DNA of 64,000 nucleotides from SB25 sp050180705 (GCA_050180705.1 JBFXDX010000019.1:19183-83182); one strand, 5' to 3'. Positions 42,464 to 52,654 are shown, counted from the first letter of the stretch. Notes: generated from the sequence alone by a model not told the origin. A program made the numbers and translations.

Positions 42464-42512
42464 TCAAACAATGGAACGTAAGTATTCGCTTACTTCCATT
42501 GTTTGAGTATTT
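42464..42512 (+). terminator. Long perfect terminator after the CYTH gene
   Basis: TCAAACAATGGAA (42464-42476) pairs exactly with TTCCATTGTTTGA (42494-42506), with inner GTAAG/CTTAC, followed by GTATTTTT. It ends the phosphate island. Confidence 0.85.
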
Positions 42513-42540
42513 TTGAATAATCACTTAAGGAGACAATGCA

Positions 42541-44148
42541 ATGGTGGACGCAAAAAAAGGATTCGATGTCCTTGATATGAATAATTATAGGGTCGAGAAA
42601 TTACCCCAAAAAGAAAAATCAGGTTTTGAAAAATACATGGCCATTGTTGGTGGTCCCTTGGCAATTATCGCATTCGTATTAATTTACTTTTTTTCTGATA
42701 TAACTTTTCTTAATAATATAAACCCCGAGTTGTTGGGTAAAACTGCTCTTAAAAGATTTAACGAGTTGGGCAGTGCTGGATTTTCTAGAATTAACTATGC
42801 TATGCTGGCAATATTTGCTGGTTCAATAATACTTTGGATAACAGAGGCTATCCCAAATTACTTAACATCGTTAATTCTTATTGTTACAATGGTATTAACA
42901 GGCATTACTAGCGAAACAGATGCGTATCATCAATTGGGGCATCCGGTAATGTGGTTAAATATACTTTCGTTTGTTCTTGCAAGTATGCTTGTAAAAACGC
43001 AGGCAGCCAAAAGGTTTGCCCTGTGGTTTATTGTTCGATTTGGAAAAAATGCATCATGGATTTTCTTTAGTTTCATGATAATCAACATAGTGCTTTCTGC
43101 ATTTATTTCGGCAACTACCGCTAAAGCCGCAATACTGCTTCCAATATTTATGGTTGTTGCAGCAGTTTATGGGGCAACCGGTGGAGATAACCGTAATAAC
43201 TTTGGCCGAAATTTAGTTTTACAGAATTTATTTCAGATCAATGTTTCTGCTGGAGGTTTTCTTACTGGCTCGGGTGCTAACCTTTTGGCTGGTTCGTTGA
43301 TAGCCGGGGCATTGGGTGGTCAGGCTTTTTCATATCAGAAATGGCTTTTTGCAGCATTCCCTTTGGCAATAATTCTACTGCTTATTGGCTGGATTATTAG
43401 TGTACGCTTTATTTTTCCAATGAAACCAGAGGAGCGTTTGCCTCAAATCGAGGGTGGAATGGAGCGGTTGAAAGAGGAGTTGCATAAGTTAGGACCAATA
43501 ACATTTCAGGAGGTAAAGGCCATTCTAATCTTCGTGGCAGTTCTTGCTCTTTGGGCTACCGATACCGTTCATGGTATTAGCCAAACGGCTGTTGCTTTTC
43601 TTGGAGCGGTAGTGGCTCTTACTCCAAAAATTGGAGTTGTAAAATGGAACGATGTTGATATACCTTGGCATTTACTTATGTTCTCGGCAGGGGCCTATAC
43701 ATTGGGGGCTGGATTAGACTCAACCGATTTGGCAATGCTATCGGTAAATTATATTTACGATGGATTGGGGTTTTCCTCTAGTACTCCTTTCTGGATATTC
43801 TATGTATTCTTGACTGGATGTATGCTTTTTAGTGCCCTTATTTTTCAATCAAAAACAATGAGAGCACTCATATTCATTCCAATAGCAATTGGAACTGCTC
43901 AAAAGTTTGGGTATCCGGTGCTTAGCTTAACACTGCCTGTTGCGTTGCTAATAGAGCATGTTTATGCATTACCTTTTAATAGTAAACCCGCAGCGTTGTT
44001 GTATGTTACCGATCAGTATAGTTGGTCCGATACTGCAAAGTACGGTGTTGCTATGCTTTTTATAAGTTGGATTATGATTATTATTTGGGGCGAAACTTGG
44101 TTGAGAATGCTTGGCTATACACCTAATGGTGTTTTTGGGTTGTTTTAA
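42541..44148 (+). CDS. SLC13/DASS-family anion:sodium symporter
   Basis: 535 aa, about 12 TM segments. Family features: LWITEAIPNYLTSLILIVTMVLTGI, SAFISATTAKAAILLPI and LTGSGANLLAGSLIAG (the SNT-type motif region), TLPVALLIEHVYALPFNSKPAALLY. The family moves dicarboxylates, sulfate or phosphate with Na+; substrate cannot be fixed here. The gene has an unusually good Shine-Dalgarno (AAGGAGA, 42527-42533) in a window where these are rare. It lies after the island terminator, so it has its own promoter. Confidence 0.88.
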   Translation: MVDAKKGFDVLDMNNYRVEKLPQKEKSGFEKYMAIVGGPLAIIAFVLIYFFSDITFLNNINPELLGKTALKRFNELGSAGFSRINYAMLAIFAGSIILWITEAIPNYLTSLILIVTMVLTGITSETDAYHQLGHPVMWLNILSFVLASMLVKTQAAKRFALWFIVRFGKNASWIFFSFMIINIVLSAFISATTAKAAILLPIFMVVAAVYGATGGDNRNNFGRNLVLQNLFQINVSAGGFLTGSGANLLAGSLIAGALGGQAFSYQKWLFAAFPLAIILLLIGWIISVRFIFPMKPEERLPQIEGGMERLKEELHKLGPITFQEVKAILIFVAVLALWATDTVHGISQTAVAFLGAVVALTPKIGVVKWNDVDIPWHLLMFSAGAYTLGAGLDSTDLAMLSVNYIYDGLGFSSSTPFWIFYVFLTGCMLFSALIFQSKTMRALIFIPIAIGTAQKFGYPVLSLTLPVALLIEHVYALPFNSKPAALLYVTDQYSWSDTAKYGVAMLFISWIMIIIWGETWLRMLGYTPNGVFGLF

Positions 44149-44213
44149 ATGGATGATGAGTTAATGTGTTAGCGGTGTTCGTTGATCTTTTGTACTAGTA
44201 AATTTAAGTGGTT

Positions 44214-45815
44214 ATGAAGTTGCTGGATATTACTCAAAAACTTAAGATACGAGTAAAGATTAACCTAATTCTTGGTTCATTCTTTTTATTCGTGATTTTT
44301 TCGTTATTTATGTTGTATAACCAGCAGGTTAAGAAAACGTTCGACGATACGCACATGTTTATGTCCAAAAGCTTGGGCGATATTGCTGAAATGATGGGAA
44401 TGGTAGAGGCTTTAACCGATAGTGGTTTTACCAAAACCGATTACGATTTACTTAAGCCTTTTTTTCAGCAAAAGCATTATTATGAAACAGGCTATCCATT
44501 TTTAGTAACTAAATCGGGCGATTATCTTATTCATCCATGGAAGGAGGGTACAAACGAGGCAAGTTCGGCTAATCATGCTAAGCGGTTATCGTATGGCGAC
44601 GGTTCTGGCTATTTTAAGTATATTTTTTCAGGTGATAAAAGGATTAAGTGGCAGTATGTAAACTATTTTAAGCCTTACGATGCATATGTTACAGTTACTT
44701 TTTATGAGGATGAACTGTTCCGAAGTTTATCAAAGCAGAAGATTGTATTTCTCATTTTTATAGGTTCTGCGCTGGTGATATTCTTCTTAGGAACTGTTCT
44801 TACAATAAATCCAATTGTTCGGGCTATTAATAGGGTTAAAGTGATTATAGGCGAGGTTGCCAAAGGCAAAATAGTTGAGCCTATAAGGAAACATAGGCGC
44901 GATGAAATAGGGGAGATGACTCAGTCAATCGATCTTCTGATCGATGAAATTTCGAAGAAAACATATTTTTCCAACGAAATAGCAAAAGGGAATTTAGATT
45001 GTAGTTTACAGTTGCAGAGCGATGAGGATATTCTTGGAAAGTCGCTTATCAATATGCGCAATAGTATTGTTAGTGCAAAAGAGGACGAAGTTGCAAGACA
45101 ATTGGAGGTGGAAAAGCAGAATTGGACCAACGAGGGTTTGTCTAATTTTGCAGAAATGTTAAGAAAAAATGTTGTTAGCATTGAAGATTTTACCTACGGT
45201 ATAGTTAGTAGTTTGGTGAAATACATAGGTGCAAATCAGGGTGGGTTTTATTTGGTGAATAGCGATAACTCCAACGACATATTTATTGAGATGACAGCTT
45301 GTTATGCATATGAGCGGCGGAAGTATCAAACTAAAATCATTGCAATGGGCGAGGGCTTGGTTGGGGAGTGTATTGTAGAAAAAGAATCCATTCTACTATC
45401 CGATATTCCCGACTCCTACATGAGCATAACTTCAGGGCTGGGTAAAGGTAATCCAACACAAATTCTGATAGTTCCACTAAAAACAGATGATGGAATTATT
45501 GGAGCCATTGAGTTGGCTAGTTTCAATACGTTTGAACCACACGTTATACAATTTGTTGAAAGGGTATCAGAGAGTACTGCATCAACTATACTGAGATTAA
45601 AGGTGAATCTACAAACAGAGAAACTTTTAATGCAAACCCAAAGTCAGACCGAGCAAATGAAGTCACAGGAGGAAGAGTTGCGACAGAATATGGAAGAAAT
45701 GCAATCGACACAAGAGGAGATTGAGCACCGTGAGAAAGAACTTAAGGCCGAGATTGCTCATCTAAAAATGGAGAACGATCGATTGGCAAATGAGCTGAAA
45801 GGTGCTAAGTTGTAA
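44214..45815 (+). CDS. Cache-HAMP-GAF membrane sensor without recognised output domain
   Basis: 533 aa from the ATG at 44214. TM1 at about 16-38, extracytoplasmic Cache domain (about 40-175, FLVTKSGDYLIHPWKEGT), TM2 (about 178-200), HAMP (NPIVRAINRVKVIIGEVAKGK), then GAF (about 305-450, EDFTYGIVSSLVKYIGANQGGFYLVN) and a terminal coiled coil of Gln/Glu repeats (QEEELRQNMEEMQSTQEEIE). There is no HisKA, GGDEF, PP2C or MCP domain. The coiled coil may pass the signal to the protein encoded next. Confidence 0.85.
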   Translation: MKLLDITQKLKIRVKINLILGSFFLFVIFSLFMLYNQQVKKTFDDTHMFMSKSLGDIAEMMGMVEALTDSGFTKTDYDLLKPFFQQKHYYETGYPFLVTKSGDYLIHPWKEGTNEASSANHAKRLSYGDGSGYFKYIFSGDKRIKWQYVNYFKPYDAYVTVTFYEDELFRSLSKQKIVFLIFIGSALVIFFLGTVLTINPIVRAINRVKVIIGEVAKGKIVEPIRKHRRDEIGEMTQSIDLLIDEISKKTYFSNEIAKGNLDCSLQLQSDEDILGKSLINMRNSIVSAKEDEVARQLEVEKQNWTNEGLSNFAEMLRKNVVSIEDFTYGIVSSLVKYIGANQGGFYLVNSDNSNDIFIEMTACYAYERRKYQTKIIAMGEGLVGECIVEKESILLSDIPDSYMSITSGLGKGNPTQILIVPLKTDDGIIGAIELASFNTFEPHVIQFVERVSESTASTILRLKVNLQTEKLLMQTQSQTEQMKSQEEELRQNMEEMQSTQEEIEHREKELKAEIAHLKMENDRLANELKGAKL

Positions 45816-45938
45816 TTTGAAAATTTCTGAGGTTAATTGATAGTCCCATTATGTGGGTGGTTGATCTCATTGTAAATAAAGGAAGTTGTTCTGGAGTTGG
45901 GTTTTATACAGGTATTAATATATAAACACAAGGGTGAG

Positions 45939-47402
45939 ATGATTGACGAGGTTGTAAAAGTTCATGATAGATTTTCGATTGAGATTAAATTAGGATACGC
46001 TACACGGCGTACCCAAAAGGAGAATGACTATGCCGTGAATATTTGGTTTTTCGTTCCCAATAGTCTCGATATTAATAGGTACACATATTCCGCTCGCGAT
46101 TTTTACAACGATCTTAAATCTAATATCAGGCTAATTACTCCTGTTTATCTTTTGCGTGAGATTGCTTCTGGTACCAATTCCCCGTTTAAGCATCTAGAGC
46201 AATCATTTAAGAACTTATCATCGAGTCCCATACGTAAAAATGTGTCCGATTATGAGTATCACATCAAGATGTTTCAGTCAATTCTTAAAAGCTCGCTTCG
46301 CGATGAAATACAGCATATAATCAAGAATGATGTAAAGGAGGATACTTCTTTCTTGGTAAAAGCGTATGTGAATAATGTCAACATTATAACCGAGAGATAT
46401 AGAGAGTTACGCCGGATTATAAATGCTCCAACAGTTCAGAAGGAACTTATGCGCTATTACTTCTATGGCGATGAGTTTATGAGCAATATTGTAGAGCAGA
46501 ATACACTTATTCTCCTGACAGAGTTTAAGCAAAAAGAATACGACGATTTTGCTAAGAGCAAGAAGTTGCTGTATGAATTGATTGTTAAAGAGCGCGAGTA
46601 CAAGAAAGAGAAGGAATATCCATTGGTGGAAAAGCATTCTAAGGATTCGTATCGGGAATTAATTCATCGCAGGGGAGTGCTGAAGAAGTATGTGGAGAGT
46701 CAGCTGTTTTTATCGACAAGCACAAAAAAAGATGGGGTTCTTGTTGAGCAGATTCTATATAGTTTGGCCGCAGGCCTTGCCATGATATTTGCGACGGCGG
46801 TGGCTTTTACGTTTCAGCAGAAGTTCGGCAATTTTACAATGCCATTATTCATTGCCTTGGTAATAAGTTATATGCTGAAGGATCGAATAAAGGAATTAAT
46901 GCGATACTACTTAATGGGAAGTCTCAAACGCTTCTTTTTCGATCAGAAAACCGATATTAAGGTGAAAAATGATCATACCATCGGATGGTGTAAGGAGGGT
47001 TTCGATTTTCTTATCGAGAGAAAGGTTCCGAAGGAAGTGGTGAAAGCACGTAACCGTTCTCTGATAATGGGTGTCGAAAATCGAGTAACTGCAGAAAAGG
47101 TTTTTCTATACAGAAAGTTCCTTCGCCTTTCTCGCAATGAGCTGAATAAGGTCTATCAGCATTATACCATTACAGGAGTTAACGATATAATTCGATTCAA
47201 TATATCTCGGTTTATCTCAAAAATGGATAATCCAGAGATTCCATTATACCTGGTAAATCATAGCCATTACGAGGTGATTTATGGCGAGAAGGTTTACTAC
47301 ATGAACATGGTTATTAGTTACCAATTCGAGGGTAGTACTCACTATAGTCGATACCGCTTGGTGTTTAATCGCGATGGTATTAAGGAATTGGTAAAATGTT
47401 AG
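45939..47402 (+). CDS. Unknown membrane protein downstream of the Cache-GAF sensor
   Basis: 487 aa from the ATG at 45939; an in-frame TTG at 45897 would give 501. The soluble N-terminal part (about 1-265) is charged and helical. Two hydrophobic segments (about 273-292 ILYSLAAGLAMIFATAVAFT and 300-315 MPLFIALVISYML) are followed by a soluble C-terminal part. No known family recognised. Being just downstream of the sensor it is the best candidate for its partner or output. Confidence 0.75.
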   Translation: MIDEVVKVHDRFSIEIKLGYATRRTQKENDYAVNIWFFVPNSLDINRYTYSARDFYNDLKSNIRLITPVYLLREIASGTNSPFKHLEQSFKNLSSSPIRKNVSDYEYHIKMFQSILKSSLRDEIQHIIKNDVKEDTSFLVKAYVNNVNIITERYRELRRIINAPTVQKELMRYYFYGDEFMSNIVEQNTLILLTEFKQKEYDDFAKSKKLLYELIVKEREYKKEKEYPLVEKHSKDSYRELIHRRGVLKKYVESQLFLSTSTKKDGVLVEQILYSLAAGLAMIFATAVAFTFQQKFGNFTMPLFIALVISYMLKDRIKELMRYYLMGSLKRFFFDQKTDIKVKNDHTIGWCKEGFDFLIERKVPKEVVKARNRSLIMGVENRVTAEKVFLYRKFLRLSRNELNKVYQHYTITGVNDIIRFNISRFISKMDNPEIPLYLVNHSHYEVIYGEKVYYMNMVISYQFEGSTHYSRYRLVFNRDGIKELVKC

Positions 47403-47595
47403 ACTTCCTTTTGCCAAAGTAATAATTGTTCACACGCGATCTATCGGAATCTCGTTACTATGCCGCATCTTGTTGGCTATGGCTTTGTCTGTGTGCTTTT
47501 TCTTAGAATTTATGTGTTTTTAACACTTTCGGCAATCCTCTTTTTTGTAATGTTTTTACATTTGAAGGCATTAATAATCATAATTGCATAAAACG

Positions 47596-48831
47596 ATGAA
47601 GAAAACATTACTTGTTTTGGTGGGTGTTTCTATTTCTGGTTGCATTTTAGCGCAATCGAAGGATAAGGCTACCTTTACAGATTATAAACCAGGGTTTTAT
47701 CAGAACTTTATAATGAAGGATGTTCGTGAGGTCAAGGAGAAGCAAACTCAGGAACAAATGGATAAGCATTTCGAAATGGATCAATCCAAGATGGATCTTC
47801 CTAATAATCCTTCTTTGTACAAGTCGCAGTGGCATTTTGCTCCAATATCGCAGGGGAATACAGGAACTTGCTGGTGTTTCTCAACAACATCAATGTACGA
47901 ATCGGAAGTAAAACGATTAACAGGCAAGGAAATTAAGATTTCAGAAATGTTCACGGTTTACTGTGAGTACATTGAAAAAGCACGCGAGTTTGTGCGTACT
48001 CGAGGAACATCTCTTTTCGACGAGGGTTCTGAAGGTAATGCTGTTGCTCGTATCTATAAAGAGTATGGCGCTATGCCCGAAAATGTTTACAATGGACTTA
48101 CCGGTGGCCGAAAATTTCATGATCATTCCGTAATGATGTCCGAGATGCATTCGTACTTAGAGTCGGTTAAAAAGTCTAATGCGTGGAACGAGGCTGAGGT
48201 TTTGGCAACTATTAAGTCTATTCTTAATTATTACCTTGGCGAACCACCCGTGTCCTTCACCTGGGAAGGTAAATCTTATACATCAAAGGAGTTCTTAAGC
48301 AAGGTACTCCAAATTAATTCCGATGATTACGTTGAGATATTGAGCTATAAGCAACAGCCATTCTGGCAACAAGTGGAATATCAGGTTCCCGATAATTGGT
48401 GGCATAGTAAGGAGTACTATAACATTCCTCTTGACGATTATATGGTAGCATTGAAGAATGCCATTAAAAATGGTTACACCGTAAGTATTGGTGGTGATGT
48501 TTCTGAGGCTGGTTTTAGCCGAGAAACCAATGTTGCCCTAATCCCCGATTTTGATATTCCATCGGCATACATTAACGACGATGCCCGTCAGTTCCGATTC
48601 TCAAATGAAACCACAACCGATGATCATGGAATGCATTTAGTTGGCTACATGGAGAAAGACGGTAAAACTTGGTTTTTAATAAAGGATTCTAGTTCCGGTT
48701 CACGAAATCTTGACTCGAAGGATCCTAAGTTTGGCTACTATTTCTTTAGCGAAGAGTATGTAAAACTTAAAATGATGGGATTTACTGTTCATAAAGATGC
48801 TGTAAAAGACCTTTTGAAAAAGTTTAAATAG
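47596..48831 (+). CDS. C1B-family (bleomycin hydrolase-like) peptidase, secreted
   Basis: 411 aa. Start ATG at 47596 gives a signal peptide (MKKTLLVLVGVSISGCILAQ), so it is exported or a lipoprotein (SISGC). Catalytic Cys92 in QGNTGTCWCFSTTS, His in TTDDHGMHLVGYMEKDG. The position of the catalytic Asn (usually NSWG) reads LIKDSSSGS, Asp364 with no WG, so either a family variation or weakened activity. Aminopeptidase/omega-peptidase role is expected for the family. Closed by a strong terminator. Confidence 0.9.
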   Translation: MKKTLLVLVGVSISGCILAQSKDKATFTDYKPGFYQNFIMKDVREVKEKQTQEQMDKHFEMDQSKMDLPNNPSLYKSQWHFAPISQGNTGTCWCFSTTSMYESEVKRLTGKEIKISEMFTVYCEYIEKAREFVRTRGTSLFDEGSEGNAVARIYKEYGAMPENVYNGLTGGRKFHDHSVMMSEMHSYLESVKKSNAWNEAEVLATIKSILNYYLGEPPVSFTWEGKSYTSKEFLSKVLQINSDDYVEILSYKQQPFWQQVEYQVPDNWWHSKEYYNIPLDDYMVALKNAIKNGYTVSIGGDVSEAGFSRETNVALIPDFDIPSAYINDDARQFRFSNETTTDDHGMHLVGYMEKDGKTWFLIKDSSSGSRNLDSKDPKFGYYFFSEEYVKLKMMGFTVHKDAVKDLLKKFK

Positions 48832-48869
48832 TATTTCGATTACATTTTGTAATGTATAGGTAATGTCGA

Positions 48870-48905
48870 AACCGTCTGAGGAGTATCTTCAGACGGTTCT
48901 TTATT
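48870..48905 (+). terminator. Terminator of the C1B peptidase gene
   Basis: AACCGTCTGA (48870-48879) pairs exactly with TCAGACGGTT (48889-48898), then CTTTATTTC. Confidence 0.8.
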
Positions 48906-49025
48906 TCTTATTTTCTTGTTATAATTTTTTAACAGTTCAAAAAAAATAGTGCTACGAATCCTATTTCTGCAAACGTTATAGGTTTGTATTACTAGTTTAG
49001 CAACATTTCAAATTATAATAAAACG

Positions 49026-49056
49026 TTTCAACGTTCATTTATTTCTATTAACTTTG
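49026..49056 (+). promoter_or_regulatory. nifJ promoter
   Basis: TTTC (49026-49029), 19-base spacer, TAACTTTG (49049-49056), a perfect -7 match. Leader of about 45 bases. Confidence 0.55.
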
Positions 49057-49108
49057 CATAGTTTTTCAGAAATATTGATTCTTCACATTGTAAAATTCTG
49101 TTAATCAA

Positions 49109-52100
49109 ATGACAAAGACAAAAAAATTTATTTCTTGTGATGGTAACTATGCTGCTGCACACATTGCTTATATGTTTAGCGAGGTTGCTGCAATTTATCC
49201 CATCACCCCCTCATCAACAATGGCTGAGTATGTTGACGAATGGTCAGCATTTGGTCGTAAAAACATTTTTGGTGACACTGTAAAGGTTGCCGAAATGCAA
49301 AGTGAAGCTGGTGCTTCTGGAGCAGTTCATGGGTCATTACAATCTGGTGCTTTAACCACAACCTACACTGCTTCTCAAGGTTTACTACTAATGATTCCAA
49401 ACATGTACAAGATTGCAGGAGAATTACTTCCTGGAGTTTTCCATGTTTCGGCTCGTAGTTTGGCTGCACAGGCTTTATCTATTTTTGGCGATCATAGCGA
49501 TGTGATGAGTGCACGTCAAACTGGCTTTGCAATGCTTGCAACTGGAAGCGTACAGGAAGTTATGGATTTGGCAGGTGTGGCACATCTTGTATCAATCAAA
49601 TCTCGTGTTCCTTTTGTACATTTCTTCGATGGTTTCCGTACCTCGCATGAGATTCAAAAGATTGAAATGCTTGAAAATGAAGATTTGGCTCCACTTGTAG
49701 ATCATAAAGCACTTCAGGCTTTCCGCGACAGAGCTTTGAATCCAGAGCATCCTGTTACTCGTGGTACTGCTCAAAATCCTGATATTTACTTCCAATCACG
49801 TGAGGCTGCTAACAAGTTCTACGATGCAGTTCCTGATATGGTTGAGGATTACATGAAGGAAATTACCAAGTTAACTGGTCGTGAGTATCACCCATTCGAT
49901 TACTATGGTGACAAGAATGCTGAGAATGTAATTATTGCAATGGGTTCGATTACCGATACTTTGAAGGAAGTTGTCGATTACTTAATGGCAAAAGGCGAAA
50001 AGGTTGGTATTGTTTGTGTTCATCTATACCGTCCATTCTCGGCTAAGTATTTCTTCAATGTAATGCCAAAGTCGGTTAAACGTATTTGCGTTTTAGATCG
50101 TACTAAAGAGCCCGGTGCTAATGGCGATCCATTGTATCTAGATGTAAAAGAATTATTCTACGGAAAAGATAATGCTCCTTTGATTATTGGTGGTCGTTAC
50201 GGTTTGAGCTCTAAGGATACAACTCCTGCTCAAATGATTGCTGTATTCGACAATCTAAAGATGAAAGAGCCTAAAAATCAGTTCACCGTTGGTATTGTTG
50301 ATGATGTTACTTTCAAATCATTACCTGTAGGTGCTGAAATTAACTTATCGCCTAAAGGTACATTCCAAGCTAAGTTTTATGGTTTGGGTTCCGATGGTAC
50401 TGTAGGTGCGAATAAGAACTCTATCAAAATTATTGGAAATAACACCGATAAGTATAGCCAAGCTTACTTTGCTTACGATTCAAAGAAATCTGGTGGTATC
50501 ACTGTATCACACTTACGTTTTGGCGATGAACCTATTCGTTCGCCTTACTTGGTAAATACTCCAGACTTTGTAGCATGTCACGTTCCTTCCTATTTAGGAA
50601 AATACGATGTGCTTAAAGGTTTACGTAAGAATGGAACATTCTTGCTAAATACTATTTGGGATGTTGAAGAAACCAAGGAGAAACTACCAAATTCGATTAA
50701 GAAGTACTTGGCTCAAAATAATATCGATTTCTATATCATCAATGCAACTAAGATTGCCGAAGAGATTGGTTTAGGAAATCGTACAAACACTATCATGCAG
50801 AGTGCATTCTTCAAAATTGCTGAAGTAATTCCTTACGATGTTGCTGTTAAGCAAATGAAGAAAGCTATTGAGAAATCCTATGGCCGTAAAGGTGAGGAAG
50901 TTCTTAAGATGAACTATGCTGCTGTTGATAAAGGTGGAGAAGTTATTAAAGTTGATGTATCTGCAGATTGGGCTAACTTAGTTCCCGAAAAACAGGCCAA
51001 TATTGAAGGTGCTCCTGATTTTATTAACAATGTTGTTAATCCAATCAACATGCAGAAAGGTGACGACCTTCCTGTAAGCGCATTCAACGGTCGCGAGGAT
51101 GGTACTTTCCCTGCAGGAACAACTCGTTACGAGAAACGAGGAATTGCCGTTCACGTTCCAGAATGGATTTCTGACAACTGTATTCAGTGTAATCAATGTG
51201 CTTATGTTTGTCCTCATGCAGCAATTCGTCCATTCCTATTGACCGACGAAGAGTTGAAGAATGCTCCAGCAGGAACCAAAACTGTTAAAGGTAATGGTGG
51301 AACTAAAGAGTACAACTTCCGCATGCAGGTAAGCGTACTTGATTGTACTGGTTGTGGAAACTGTGCTGACATTTGCCCTGCTAAGACAAAGGCATTAGAG
51401 ATGAAACCTCTTGAAAGCCAAATGGCAGAGACTGTTCGTTTCGACTATATGCACGATAAGGTTGGTTATAAAGATGTTCTTGGAAAAGAGAAATCTGTTA
51501 AGAATAGCCAATTTGCTCAACCTTTATTCGAGTTTAGCGGCGCTTGTGCTGGTTGTGGTGAAACTCCATATATTAAAGCAATTACTCAACTATATGGCGA
51601 TAGAATGATTGTTGCAAATGCAACTGGTTGTTCTTCAATTTATGGTGGTTCTGCACCTTCTACTCCATACTGTGCAAATCATGAAGGAAAAGGTCCTGCT
51701 TGGGCAAACTCATTATTTGAGGATAACGCTGAGTATGGTTTTGGTATAGCTACTGGTGTTGAGAAAATGCGTGATCGTATTGCGCTTAAATTAACCGAAG
51801 GATTAAACGGTGGCTTGGCAGATGCTTCTAAAGAGGCAGCCAATGAGTGGTTGACTGGACGAAGCAATGCAGAGCAATCTAAGGTTGCTACCGCTAAACT
51901 TATTGAGGCATTAGGAAAGGATAGCAGCAATCTTGCTAAAGATTTATTAAGCTACAAGCAGTATTTCGAAAAGAAATCTGTTTGGATCTTTGGTGGTGAC
52001 GGTTGGGCTTATGATATCGGTTATGGTGGATTAGACCATGTTCTTTCAACTGGTGCCGATGTTAATGTTCTAGTTGTTGACACCGAGGTTTATTCAAATA

Positions 52101-52633
52101 CTGGTGGTCAGGCTTCAAAATCAACTCCTGTTGCTGCTGTTGCTAAATTTGCTGCTTCGGGTAAGAGAATTCGTAAGAAAGATCTTGGTATGATGGCAAT
52201 GTCTTACGGTTATGTTTATGTTGCACAGGTTGCAATGGGTGCTGATCACAATCAGTACTTCAAAGCCCTTAAAGAAGCAGAGGCATATCCTGGACCATCA
52301 ATAATTATTGCGTATGCACCATGTATTAACCATGGTATTCGTAAGGGAATGGGATCAACTCAAAACGAGGCTAAAATGGCTGTTAAGAGTGGATACTGGC
52401 ACCTATATCGCTACAATCCATTATTGGAGGCAGAAGGTAAGAATCCATTCCAGCTAGATTCCAAGGAACCTGAATGGAACTTGTTCCAAGATTTCCTAAA
52501 AGGAGAAGTTCGTTACACTTCATTGCAACTTTCGTTCCCAGATCAAGCTCAAGAACTATTCAAGGCTGCTGAGGAGAATGCAAAATGGAGATACAACTCC
52601 TATAAAAAGATATCAGGAAGCGAAAACGAGTAA
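49109..52633 (+). CDS. nifJ: Pyruvate:ferredoxin (flavodoxin) oxidoreductase, single chain
   Basis: 1174 aa, usual length of the homodimeric enzyme. Oxidises pyruvate to acetyl-CoA and CO2, reducing ferredoxin; a marker of anaerobic metabolism. Domain I with the pyruvate-binding YPITPSSTMAEYVDEW; domain II; gamma domain; two [4Fe-4S] motifs CIQCNQCAYVCPHAAI and CTGCGNCADICPAKTKAL, with conserved Cys; TPP-binding domain with CAGCGETPYIKAI, NATGCSSIYGGSAPSTPY and GGDGWAYDIGYGGLDHV then VDTEVYSNTGGQ. Codon use is strongly biased as in highly expressed genes. Confidence 0.98.
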   Translation: MTKTKKFISCDGNYAAAHIAYMFSEVAAIYPITPSSTMAEYVDEWSAFGRKNIFGDTVKVAEMQSEAGASGAVHGSLQSGALTTTYTASQGLLLMIPNMYKIAGELLPGVFHVSARSLAAQALSIFGDHSDVMSARQTGFAMLATGSVQEVMDLAGVAHLVSIKSRVPFVHFFDGFRTSHEIQKIEMLENEDLAPLVDHKALQAFRDRALNPEHPVTRGTAQNPDIYFQSREAANKFYDAVPDMVEDYMKEITKLTGREYHPFDYYGDKNAENVIIAMGSITDTLKEVVDYLMAKGEKVGIVCVHLYRPFSAKYFFNVMPKSVKRICVLDRTKEPGANGDPLYLDVKELFYGKDNAPLIIGGRYGLSSKDTTPAQMIAVFDNLKMKEPKNQFTVGIVDDVTFKSLPVGAEINLSPKGTFQAKFYGLGSDGTVGANKNSIKIIGNNTDKYSQAYFAYDSKKSGGITVSHLRFGDEPIRSPYLVNTPDFVACHVPSYLGKYDVLKGLRKNGTFLLNTIWDVEETKEKLPNSIKKYLAQNNIDFYIINATKIAEEIGLGNRTNTIMQSAFFKIAEVIPYDVAVKQMKKAIEKSYGRKGEEVLKMNYAAVDKGGEVIKVDVSADWANLVPEKQANIEGAPDFINNVVNPINMQKGDDLPVSAFNGREDGTFPAGTTRYEKRGIAVHVPEWISDNCIQCNQCAYVCPHAAIRPFLLTDEELKNAPAGTKTVKGNGGTKEYNFRMQVSVLDCTGCGNCADICPAKTKALEMKPLESQMAETVRFDYMHDKVGYKDVLGKEKSVKNSQFAQPLFEFSGACAGCGETPYIKAITQLYGDRMIVANATGCSSIYGGSAPSTPYCANHEGKGPAWANSLFEDNAEYGFGIATGVEKMRDRIALKLTEGLNGGLADASKEAANEWLTGRSNAEQSKVATAKLIEALGKDSSNLAKDLLSYKQYFEKKSVWIFGGDGWAYDIGYGGLDHVLSTGADVNVLVVDTEVYSNTGGQASKSTPVAAVAKFAASGKRIRKKDLGMMAMSYGYVYVAQVAMGADHNQYFKALKEAEAYPGPSIIIAYAPCINHGIRKGMGSTQNEAKMAVKSGYWHLYRYNPLLEAEGKNPFQLDSKEPEWNLFQDFLKGEVRYTSLQLSFPDQAQELFKAAEENAKWRYNSYKKISGSENE

Positions 52634-52654
52634 TAGTTTCCGATGTTAATATAA

